Assembly: GCF_010645065.1 (NCBI RefSeq)
Contig: NZ_JAADZW010000007.1
Coordinates: 124,001-188,000 of the forward strand
Reading direction: 5' to 3'
Length of the DNA: 64,000 nt
Source of the DNA: Flavobacterium fluviatile
Lineage (GTDB): Bacteria; Bacteroidota; Bacteroidia; Flavobacteriales; Flavobacteriaceae
Part shown: piece after piece, positions 7,883 to 15,244 of the stretch
Layout of the letters: the number at the start of each line of letters is the position of its first letter
Position numbering within the stretch: the stretch's first letter is position 1
Notes under the pieces: model-generated
Database searches by the model: none
What the model saw: the letters and a program-made list of their open reading frames with translations, nothing else
What the model was told of the DNA's origin: nothing
Made by a program: the position numbers and the translations under genes

Positions 7883-10600
7883 ATGAAAGACGAAGAAGAC
7901 GATAACATAATTCCAAACGACGACGAGAATCACGACGAGAACCAGATTGATGACAATCAAAATGGAGACGACGATGAGATTATCGACGTAGATGCTAAAC
8001 ATTTTGAAGGTTCGCATTTTTACGAAAATCAGGAAGAAGAAGGCGAAGACGTTATTACGAAAGTAACCGGAATGTACAAAGACTGGTTTCTGGATTATGC
8101 ATCTTACGTGATTCTGGAACGTGCTGTTCCTGCTATCGAGGACGGTTTTAAACCGGTTCAGCGTCGTATTATGCATTCGCTAAAAGAGCTGGATGATGGT
8201 CGGTATAATAAAGTTGCCAATGTAGTTGGACACACCATGCAGTATCACCCACACGGAGATGCGAGTATTGGTGATGCAATGGTGCAAATCGGTCAAAAAG
8301 ACTTATTGATTGACTGTCAGGGAAACTGGGGAAATATATTAACCGGCGATGGAGCTGCGGCTTCCCGTTACATTGAGGCACGTTTATCTAAATTTGCTTT
8401 GGAAGTTTTGTATTCTCCAAAAATTACCGAATGGGGTTTATCGTATGACGGTAGAAAAGCCGAACCGATTAATCTTCCTGTGAAATTCCCATTGCTTTTA
8501 GCGCAGGGAGCTGAGGGTATTGCAGTTGGACTTTCTACAAAAGTCTTACCTCATAATTTCAATGAATTAATTGATGCTTCGATTAAAATCCTGAAAGGAA
8601 AACCGTTTACGCTTTACCCTGATTTTATGACACAGGGTATTGCTGACGTTTCGAACTACAACGACGGAATGCGTGGCGGTCGTGTACGTGTTCGTGCCAA
8701 AATTTCGCAGTTAGACAAAAATACATTAGTGATTACACAGATTCCGTTTTCTACCAATACTTCGACTTTGATTGACAGTATTTTGAAAGCGAACGAAAAA
8801 GGCAAAATCAAAATCAAGAAAATTGAAGACAATACTGCAGCCGATGTTGAGATTTTGATACACCTTTTTCCTGGTGTTTCTCCAGATAAAACCATTGATG
8901 CTTTGTTTGCTTTTACAGCTTGCGAAACTTCGGTTGCGCCTTTGGGATGTGTCATCGAAGATAATAAACCGCTTTTTATTGGAGTCTCTCAAATGTTGAA
9001 AATTTCAACAGAAAGAACGGTTGATTTGCTTAAACAGGAGCTTGAAATTCATTTAGAAGAGTTAAAAAACAAATGGCACTTTTCTACTCTGGAGAAAATC
9101 TTCATTCGTGAAGAAATGTACATTGACTTCAAATTATACGGGGACAGAGAATCATTATACAAATACTTATATGACAGATTTGAACCTTTCAAAAAATCAT
9201 TCGTAAGAGAAATCAACGATGACGATTTGCAAAGACTAACTCAGATTCCGATGATTCGTATTACCCGCTTCGACTCTGATAAAGCCGATGAATTGATTTC
9301 GAGATTAGAACAGGAAATGAAAGAGGTCGAATACAATCTGGAACATCTGACAGATTTTGCGATTGCGTATTTTACCAAATTAAAAGAAAAATACGGAAAA
9401 GGGCGCGAGCGTCAGACCGAACTTCGTGTTTTTGATAACGTTGAAGCTACAAAAGTAGTTTTGAGAAACACCAAATTATACGTAAACCGAGAAGAAGGTT
9501 TTGTGGGAACCAGCTTAAAGAAAGACGAACACGTTGGAGATTGCTCTGATATAGATGATGTAATTGTCTTTTTACGAGATGGTACAATGATGATTACAAA
9601 AGTGGATGCCAAAACATTTGTGGGTAAAGATATTATACACGTTGCCGTTTTTGACAAGAGCGATAAACGAACCATCTACAATATGATTTATCGGGATGGA
9701 AAATCGGGTCCGTCTTACATCAAACGTTTTAACGTTACCGGTGTTACCAGAGATAAAGCATATGATTTAACGAATGGCACCAAAGGTTCTCAGGTCGTTT
9801 ATTTTTCGCATAATCCAAATGGTGAAGCTGAAGTTGTGACGATATTATTACGCCAAATAGGAACAATCAAGAAACTCAAATTCGATATCGATTTTGCCAA
9901 ATTAGCCATCAAAGGCCGTGGTTCGAAAGGAAATCTGGTAACCAAATACCCAATCAAAAAAATCGAATTAAAAGAAAAAGGAATTTCGACCTTACTGCCT
10001 AGAAAAGTCTGGTTTGATGACACTGTAAAACGTCTAAATGTTGACGGAAGAGGAGAATTACTGGGTGAATTTAAACCAACAGATAAGATTTTGGTCATCA
10101 GCCAGTCCGGTAAATTAAAAGTTATTATTCCGGAGTTATCGACTCACTTCGAAGAAGATATGATTGTACTGGAAAAATGGAAGCCGAAAAAACCGATTTC
10201 TGCAATTTATTATGATGGTGAAAAAGAACGTTATTTCTTAAAACGTTTCCTTGTTGAAAATGAAGGGAAAGAAGAAAGTTTTATCACAGACCACCCGAAT
10301 TCACAGTTAGAAATAGTTTCAACAGATTATCGTCCGGTAGCGCAATTGGTTTTTGCGAAAGTAAAAGGCGTTCAGAAAGAAGATTTGCATATTGATGTAG
10401 AAGACTTTATAGCCGTAAAAGGTTTTAAAGCTTTAGGAAATCAATTAACTACAGATAAGCTAAGACAAGTCAATTTATTAGAACCGCTGCCTTACGAAGA
10501 GCCTGTTGAAGAAATTCCGGAAAGACCCGAAATCTCTGAAGATGATTCAGTAGAAACCGAATTAGATGACGACGGTCAGATTGGTTTGGTGTTAGAATAA
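7883..10600 (+). CDS. parC: DNA topoisomerase IV subunit A
   Basis: A 905-residue type IIA cleavage subunit. The catalytic Tyr163 lies in AAASRYIEARLSKF. The quinolone-resistance region shows HPHGDASIGDAM near residue 122. A winged-helix and tower region is followed by a C-terminal beta-pinwheel with divergent GyrA-box-like repeats. The first 58 residues are extremely acidic (Asp/Glu/Asn-rich), with the conserved core starting near Tyr65. It acts with ParE in decatenation. It begins 37 bp after the DUF4435 gene, so its transcription may depend on read-through from the island or on a promoter inside it. No truncation or frameshift is seen. Confidence 0.93.
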   Translation: MKDEEDDNIIPNDDENHDENQIDDNQNGDDDEIIDVDAKHFEGSHFYENQEEEGEDVITKVTGMYKDWFLDYASYVILERAVPAIEDGFKPVQRRIMHSLKELDDGRYNKVANVVGHTMQYHPHGDASIGDAMVQIGQKDLLIDCQGNWGNILTGDGAAASRYIEARLSKFALEVLYSPKITEWGLSYDGRKAEPINLPVKFPLLLAQGAEGIAVGLSTKVLPHNFNELIDASIKILKGKPFTLYPDFMTQGIADVSNYNDGMRGGRVRVRAKISQLDKNTLVITQIPFSTNTSTLIDSILKANEKGKIKIKKIEDNTAADVEILIHLFPGVSPDKTIDALFAFTACETSVAPLGCVIEDNKPLFIGVSQMLKISTERTVDLLKQELEIHLEELKNKWHFSTLEKIFIREEMYIDFKLYGDRESLYKYLYDRFEPFKKSFVREINDDDLQRLTQIPMIRITRFDSDKADELISRLEQEMKEVEYNLEHLTDFAIAYFTKLKEKYGKGRERQTELRVFDNVEATKVVLRNTKLYVNREEGFVGTSLKKDEHVGDCSDIDDVIVFLRDGTMMITKVDAKTFVGKDIIHVAVFDKSDKRTIYNMIYRDGKSGPSYIKRFNVTGVTRDKAYDLTNGTKGSQVVYFSHNPNGEAEVVTILLRQIGTIKKLKFDIDFAKLAIKGRGSKGNLVTKYPIKKIELKEKGISTLLPRKVWFDDTVKRLNVDGRGELLGEFKPTDKILVISQSGKLKVIIPELSTHFEEDMIVLEKWKPKKPISAIYYDGEKERYFLKRFLVENEGKEESFITDHPNSQLEIVSTDYRPVAQLVFAKVKGVQKEDLHIDVEDFIAVKGFKALGNQLTTDKLRQVNLLEPLPYEEPVEEIPERPEISEDDSVETELDDDGQIGLVLE

Positions 10601-10616
10601 TATTTAAATTATACAC

Positions 10617-10648
10617 AAAAATGCCCTCTTGAAAAAGGGCATTTTTTA
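10617..10648. terminator. Bidirectional terminator between parC and bcp
   Basis: ATGCCCT at 10621-10627 pairs with AGGGCAT at 10636-10642, flanked by A-runs on the left and T-runs on the right. It lies between the convergent parC and bcp genes and can serve both. Confidence 0.85.
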
Positions 10649-10661
10649 TTGTACTTTACTG

Positions 10662-11114
10662 TTATTTCAAAATTTGAGCTGCATGCTCTTTTGTTTTCAC
10701 CTGAGAAATAACCTCATCAATAATTCCGTTTTCATCGATTACGAAAGTCGTTCTGTGAATTCCGTCATATTCTCTTCCCATGAATTTCTTTGGTCCCCAA
10801 ACACCAAATGCATTGATTACTGATTTGTCTTCATCTGCCAAAAGCGGAAAAGGAAATTCGTATTTGTCTTTGAATTTACTTTGTGCTTTCTGACTGTCAG
10901 CACTTACTCCCAAAAGCTCGTAATTATTAGCTTTAAAGCGCTCAAAATTATCTCTTAAATCACAGGCCTCAGCTGTACAGCCAGGCGTACTGGCTTTTGG
11001 ATAAAAGAAAACCACTAATTTTTTCCCTGCATAATCAGCCAGCGTATGGTTTTTTCCGTCCTGATCTGTTCCGGAAAAATTGGGTGCCTTATCTCCTTTT
11101 TGTAATTTTGTCAT
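10662..11114 (-). CDS. bcp: Thioredoxin-dependent thiol peroxidase (peroxiredoxin Q/BCP)
   Basis: A 150-residue peroxiredoxin of the BCP/PrxQ class. The peroxidatic Cys46 sits in the motif STPGCTAEAC, with the resolving Cys51 five residues later, as in two-cysteine PrxQ enzymes. HRTTFVIDENG near residue 120 is the usual distal beta strand. It reduces hydrogen peroxide and organic hydroperoxides in the cytoplasm using thioredoxin. It is divergent from nth, with about 220 bp between the two starts. That gap contains a large imperfect inverted repeat. Confidence 0.95.
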   Translation of the reverse strand: MTKLQKGDKAPNFSGTDQDGKNHTLADYAGKKLVVFFYPKASTPGCTAEACDLRDNFERFKANNYELLGVSADSQKAQSKFKDKYEFPFPLLADEDKSVINAFGVWGPKKFMGREYDGIHRTTFVIDENGIIDEVISQVKTKEHAAQILK

Positions 11115-11180
11115 TTTTTTTATTGTTAATTATCAATTGTTATTTTTTTTCTGCCCCGGATTGAAGTGAAAACCCCGGAG

Positions 11181-11260
11181 TTGTCAAAGTTTACATTTTT
11201 TGTATTAATAAAGCGACCAGCGGGAGCTCTTGTTAATGCTCAAAAATGTTACTTTGACAA
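11181..11260 (+). repeat. Long imperfect inverted repeat in the bcp-nth intergenic region
   Basis: The left arm (11181-11200) begins TTGTCAAAGT and ends ACATTTTT. The right arm (11242-11260) is its reverse complement with one substitution and one indel. The 41-bp loop contains GCGGGAGCTC. The element could fold as an RNA hairpin in the nth leader or be a dispersed palindromic repeat. An open frame from GTG 11166 runs through it but is not protein-like. Confidence 0.65.
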
Positions 11261-11336
11261 TGAGGAGTTGAAACGTAAAGCCGGATTAGGCACATCATCA
11301 AAATTATGCTATTTTTACGGCATTAAAAATACGGAA

Positions 11337-12023
11337 ATGAATAAAGAAGCCCGGGTGCAATTTGTTATAAATACGTTAAAAGAACTCTACCCGACTATAC
11401 CTGTGCCGCTTGACCACAAAGACCCTTATACGTTATTGATCGCTGTATTGCTTTCGGCTCAGTGTACGGATGTACGTGTGAACCAGATTACGCCTTTATT
11501 ATTTGCAAAGGCTGATAATCCGTATGATATGGTGAAAATGTCTGTAGAGGAGATTAAGGAGATTATCCGTCCATGCGGACTGTCGCCAATGAAGTCAAAA
11601 GGAATTCATGGATTATCAGAAATTTTAATTGAAAAACATAATGGAGTAGTTCCTCAGAGTTTTGAGGCTCTTGAAGCCTTGCCGGCTGTTGGGCATAAAA
11701 CCGCCAGTGTTGTGATTTCACAGGCTTTTGGAGTTCCTGCTTTTCCGGTTGATACGCATATTCACAGGCTGATGTACAGATGGAACCTTTCGAACGGAAA
11801 AAATGTCATTCAGACAGAGAAAGATGCTAAAAGATTATTTCCAAGAGCATTATGGAATGACCTGCACTTACAAATTATTTGGTATGGACGCGAATACTCA
11901 CCTGCCAGAGGATGGAGTCTGGAGAAAGATATTATTACCCGAACTATAGGAAAAAAATCTATTATTGATGAAATGAGTAAAGTTAATACTGATTCTATAA
12001 AGCAAAAAAAACAAAGGTTTTAA
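11337..12023 (+). CDS. nth: Endonuclease III (DNA glycosylase/AP lyase) lacking the Fe-S cysteine loop
   Basis: A 228-residue HhH-GPD glycosylase when started at ATG 11337. The in-frame extension to 11166 spans an inverted repeat and is rejected. The helix-hairpin-helix LPAVGHKTASVV carries the catalytic Lys121, and FPVDTHIHR carries Asp139. It removes oxidised pyrimidines in base excision repair. Escherichia coli Nth ends with a four-cysteine [4Fe-4S] loop. Here the equivalent region (YGREYSPARGWSLEKDIITRTIG) has no cysteine at all, so the cluster is absent. The tail is Lys-rich. The other family features and the length are normal. Confidence 0.9.
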   Translation: MNKEARVQFVINTLKELYPTIPVPLDHKDPYTLLIAVLLSAQCTDVRVNQITPLLFAKADNPYDMVKMSVEEIKEIIRPCGLSPMKSKGIHGLSEILIEKHNGVVPQSFEALEALPAVGHKTASVVISQAFGVPAFPVDTHIHRLMYRWNLSNGKNVIQTEKDAKRLFPRALWNDLHLQIIWYGREYSPARGWSLEKDIITRTIGKKSIIDEMSKVNTDSIKQKKQRF

Positions 12024-12043
12024 CGGACATATCAAAACCTTTG
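12003..12043 (-). terminator. Terminator of the TPR gene
   Basis: CAAAGGTTTT (12012-12021) pairs perfectly with AAAACCTTTG (12034-12043). On the minus strand it is followed by a run of eight T, as expected for ending the leftward TPR transcript. It overlaps the nth stop codon, so it may also act on the plus strand. Confidence 0.8.
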
Positions 12044-12056
12044 AAAAATTTAATCT

Positions 12057-13121
12057 CTAATTACTTATTGCTTTTAAAGAATTATACTCCTTGGTCATAT
12101 CAAGAGACCTGTAAATTCCCAAAAGGGTTTTGGTAACCTCTGGATTTTTCGGCTCGATAGCAAGTGCCTTTGTAAGATATGGTATAGCACTTTTTGTTAT
12201 TTCATCTTTTTTAGCGGTTAATTTATCATACTCCAGCATTTCTTTTTTAGAATTTCCCAAAGCATCTATCTTATCAACTATTTCTTTTTTTGACTGGAGC
12301 TTTATATAGGCCAGATTTATATACGAATCGATAAAATTAGGGTTCAATTCCAGAAGATAATTATAGGCAGCTTCTGCTTTGGCTAAATCTTTTCTTTCCA
12401 AATAGGCATAAGCCAGATTCTTGTTTACTTCAAACTTCCTGGAAGGAATGGCCACATTCCTTGGTTTCTCATAAAGTCCTTCCTTGATATAAGATTCCCT
12501 GGCTTTTGGAGAAATGAAACCATCTTCTTCTTTTGTTTTTTTATTAGTTGCATAATAGATAATACCGTTTCCTGAAAAATTCATTTTTTTTAACTGCTCA
12601 TAATATTGGATTGCGAAACCAAATTCCTTTGCATTTAAATAAGCAGCTGCTGCGTTGAATAAATTCAACGTGTCTTTTTTATCGAATAAATATACTTTAT
12701 AGCTCTTTTCGCCACTTTCCTTAAAATTACCTGCTTTAAAGTCAGCTGTTGCTCCATTTACAAGCTTTGCCTTCATATCTTTTAAAGCCAGGTTTGCTTT
12801 TACGGAAAATTTATACTTACCGGCTTCGTTTTCGTATAAAATCACATCCTGATAAGACTGTGATGCTGCAGAAAAATTATTGGCGGCATCAATGTTTTTG
12901 ACAGCAAGATCCTTTAATACGTTTCCTTTTAAAAAATAAAAATCTGATTTTTCTTCATCCGGCGCATTCAGAATCAGGTATTCATTCTTTTTTAAAATTA
13001 CAATTGCCTCATCTGATTTTCCTTTATCATACAAAGACTGAGCATCTTTTATCTGGGATTTTTGAGAATATACTCCAGCATTTATCAATACTATTGATAA
13101 CATTATAAATTTCAATTTCAT
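12057..13121 (-). CDS. Secreted tetratricopeptide-repeat protein
   Basis: The protein is 354 residues if started at ATG 13121, where a Sec signal peptide begins (MKLKFIMLSIVLINAGVYSQ). The open frame extends to 13217, but its extra 32 residues precede the signal and are unlikely. Several TPR-like helix pairs are visible: an N-terminal AQSLYDKGKSDEAIVIL unit, a central AAAYLNAKEFGFAIQYYEQL unit and a C-terminal YLTKALAIEPKNPEV unit. Such periplasmic TPR proteins act as scaffolds; no partner can be named. The upstream region has two TAGGGT motifs discussed in the findings. Confidence 0.8.
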   Translation of the reverse strand: MKLKFIMLSIVLINAGVYSQKSQIKDAQSLYDKGKSDEAIVILKKNEYLILNAPDEEKSDFYFLKGNVLKDLAVKNIDAANNFSAASQSYQDVILYENEAGKYKFSVKANLALKDMKAKLVNGATADFKAGNFKESGEKSYKVYLFDKKDTLNLFNAAAAYLNAKEFGFAIQYYEQLKKMNFSGNGIIYYATNKKTKEEDGFISPKARESYIKEGLYEKPRNVAIPSRKFEVNKNLAYAYLERKDLAKAEAAYNYLLELNPNFIDSYINLAYIKLQSKKEIVDKIDALGNSKKEMLEYDKLTAKKDEITKSAIPYLTKALAIEPKNPEVTKTLLGIYRSLDMTKEYNSLKAISN

Positions 13122-13511
13122 GTTTAAGTTAGTTTGATGGTTAATAGAAGATTTTAGGCAGCATATGGATGCTAATGTAGGCTTATAAATCTGGTTTCGA
13201 TTTAAAAGCTTATTCAAACTAAATAGAACAATTAGGGTAGTTTTTCATCATATTCATTAGTTTTAATAGGGTTAAACACTTTTTTCAATATTATACAAAA
13301 ATCATTTTTTTTACTCAAATTGAAATTATAAATGCTTTTTTGATGTATTTTTTTAAAGACAATTTATTTTTTATCTAAAAATAGAATTAAAAAATGAATA
13401 TGCAAATAAAATGTAAAGTATTTTTTATATGACATTCTAAGAGAAATAATTCTGTATTACAAAATTTTCCAGGCAATCCGTAAGATGAGATTAACCCGAG
13501 ATATAGCTTCC
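13122..13511. other. Intergenic region upstream of the TPR gene
   Basis: About 390 bp of very AT-rich sequence with no protein-like frame. It holds the presumed promoter of the TPR gene. It also carries ATTAGGGTA at 13231 and AATAGGGTT at 13265; the second shares a 13-base core with the promoter region of the lipoprotein/two-component operon near 52.2 kb. Confidence 0.5.
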
Positions 13512-13551
13512 AAAAAAAACTCACTATTTGTATTTGCATACGAATAGTGAG
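13512..13551 (-). terminator. Terminator of the sigma-factor operon
   Basis: CTCACTATT at 13520-13528 pairs with AATAGTGAG at 13543-13551. The stem is extended by GTAT/ATAC around a TTGC loop. On the minus strand it is followed by a run of eight T. It closes the operon of the ECF sigma factor and the 47-residue protein. Confidence 0.85.
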
Positions 13552-13615
13552 CTTTCAACCAAAACGACCATTTGGTTTTCTTTGGAATAAACATCCGACA
13601 AAAGTAGTGGGCTGC

Positions 13616-13759
13616 TTAATTAGCTATAACTTCAAAACTTTTATTATCGATTTTCACAACTTTTAGTGCCTGTGAATAACTTAATAAAAAAGAAACGACT
13701 TCTTTTTTTGGTTTTAAATCTTTAGAAGCTAATGTCTTTTTAGAGTAAATTTTCGCCAT
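13616..13759 (-). CDS. Small conserved-looking protein downstream of the ECF sigma factor (47 aa)
   Basis: ATG at 13759 opens a 47-codon frame ending at 13616. The protein starts MAKIYSKKTLASKDLKPKK and continues to EVVSFLLSYSQALKVVKI. It is basic, soluble and without a signal peptide. It begins 50 bp after the sigma-factor stop and is followed by a strong terminator, so the two genes form one transcript. No family is recognised. Position suggests a link to the sigma factor, such as a modulator or a basic nucleic-acid-binding peptide, but nothing in the sequence proves this. Confidence 0.65.
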   Translation of the reverse strand: MAKIYSKKTLASKDLKPKKEVVSFLLSYSQALKVVKIDNKSFEVIAN

Positions 13760-13809
13760 ACTATGAAAATGTTTTATACCAGTATAACGAAGCAATAACT
13801 AAAATAGTA

Positions 13810-14394
13810 TTAGTTGGTTAAAATAATTTGATGCTTGTCAATAATTTTTCTCAAATTCATTAGTGCATAACGCATTCTGCCTAATGCTGTATTGATACTG
13901 ACACCCGTCAGTTCGGAGATTTCTTTAAAACTCATATCCTGATACATTCGCATTACTAACACTTCTTTTTGATCCTCAGGAAGTTCTTGGATCAGTTTTT
14001 TAAGATCAATTTCGACCTGATCCACAATCATTTTGCCTTCAATAGTTAAACAATCATCAGACATAATCGAAAAAATCGAAAATTCTTCTGTTTCTCTGTA
14101 CATTGGCATTTTTTTGGTTTTGCGAAAATGATCCACAATTAAATTGTGAGAAATACGCATAACCCACGGTAAAAATTTTCCTTCTTCGTTATATGAATTG
14201 GATTTTAAAGTTTTAATCACTTTAATAAATGTATCCTGAAAAATATCGTTTGAAATATCTCTATCAGCAATTTTAGAATATATGAATCCATATATTTTGG
14301 ACTCGTGCCTTTTTATTAATGTTGCTAAAGCATTTTCATTGCCTTCAACATAATTTTTAACCAATAGAGCGTCAGGAATATGAAGATCAGCCAT
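13810..14394 (-). CDS. ECF-type RNA polymerase sigma factor
   Basis: A 194-residue sigma-70 family protein of the extracytoplasmic-function class. Region 2 shows SNDIFQDTFIKVIKTL and the WVMRISHNLIVDHFRK segment used for -10 recognition. Region 4 shows LPEDQKEVLVMRMYQDMSFKEISELTGVS, a helix-turn-helix for -35 recognition. There is no neighbouring anti-sigma gene with a membrane domain, so it may be controlled by expression level or by an unlinked factor. The long upstream gap (to uvrA) contains no obvious gene. The 47-residue protein downstream is the only companion. Confidence 0.92.
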   Translation of the reverse strand: MADLHIPDALLVKNYVEGNENALATLIKRHESKIYGFIYSKIADRDISNDIFQDTFIKVIKTLKSNSYNEEGKFLPWVMRISHNLIVDHFRKTKKMPMYRETEEFSIFSIMSDDCLTIEGKMIVDQVEIDLKKLIQELPEDQKEVLVMRMYQDMSFKEISELTGVSINTALGRMRYALMNLRKIIDKHQIILTN

Positions 14395-14919
14395 AATACT
14401 ACTTTTTTAGTTTTATTTTAAAATTGGAAATAATTTTTCTAAAAAGTAATTTTATTATATAGGCTTATCGTTTTTGGTTTGTTAATAATCAGTCCAAATT
14501 TAACAAATTTTTATTTTAAAAAGCAAATGAATAGCATAATAATAGATAAGAAAATTGCAAATAATATCAATTAATTTAAAATTTTATTGACAAAGAGACG
14601 TTAAATCTTCAATAACTGGAATGTTTTAACAGTTTAAAAAAATTAATACAATTCTATAATTTATTAATTACAAGCAAGTTGCAGCTCTTATTTTTAGTAG
14701 TAGTTATTTTATATTATTCATAAAACACAAACATAGCCAACATAGAATATATTAGACAAAACTGTATCTTCAACAGCCGGTTCATCCAAATTACCTCCTA
14801 TCGCTAAATTCAGTAATGATACAATGAAATATTAAAAGCAAGTATTTTTGTTTTGAAAATTGCTTTTTAAAAGAACTAAATGGCTTCAAACCAACTTTCC
14901 CTTTTCTTCGATTTCAAAG
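14395..14919. other. Long AT-rich intergenic region between the sigma factor and uvrA
   Basis: No intact gene is visible. The left part should contain the sigma-factor promoter. The right end (from about 14870) reads, on the plus strand, as short broken frames that lead into the decayed frame at 14920-15093. Confidence 0.5.
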
Positions 14920-15093
14920 GAATCTTCATTTGTAGATGTTCGTTTTGGAGTTGGATATATCCCAATCGTTGGATTTATATTCCAAAAACACCATAATATT
15001 GAAATTACCTCATATTTTGTTTATCCTGCATGAATAGCCGAAGGACATTTAATCATTGGTGGTAAAGATTTTATTTTTTATAAACAGTTGTAA
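14920..15093 (+). pseudogene. Decayed coding remnant upstream of uvrA
   Basis: One frame reads as a plausible protein fragment: ESSFVDVRFGVGYIPIVGF, then HHNIEITSYFVYPA, an in-frame TGA at 15031, then AEGHLIIGGKDFIFYKQL and TAA at 15091. A preceding piece (NGFKPTFPFLRFQRN) lies in another frame, as if a frameshift had occurred near 14918. The alternation of hydrophobic and polar residues suggests a beta-barrel or membrane-protein tail, but no family is recognised. Chance coding cannot be excluded. Confidence 0.35.
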
Positions 15094-15220
15094 AATAGGT
15101 TACTTCAAATCAAACAAGCAAATTGTAATGTAAATATTTGAATACTAACACTTACACTTTCGCCTTGATTCTGTTAAAATTTGAGACAACTACCTTAACA
15201 AAACTCAGCTTAAAATTGAT

Positions 15221-15228
15221 TACTTTTG
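15221..15228 (+). promoter_or_regulatory. Putative -7 element of the uvrA promoter
   Basis: TACTTTTG matches the Bacteroidota -7 consensus TAnnTTTG and lies 16 bp before the uvrA start. I see no clear TTG at the -33 spacing. Confidence 0.4.
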
Positions 15229-15244
15229 TAGAAATTGACTTTTT

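Noticed and set aside
11166..11336. N-terminal extension of endonuclease III
   Set aside because: The frame covers a long inverted repeat, its residues are not protein-like, and the known Nth core begins at Met 11337.
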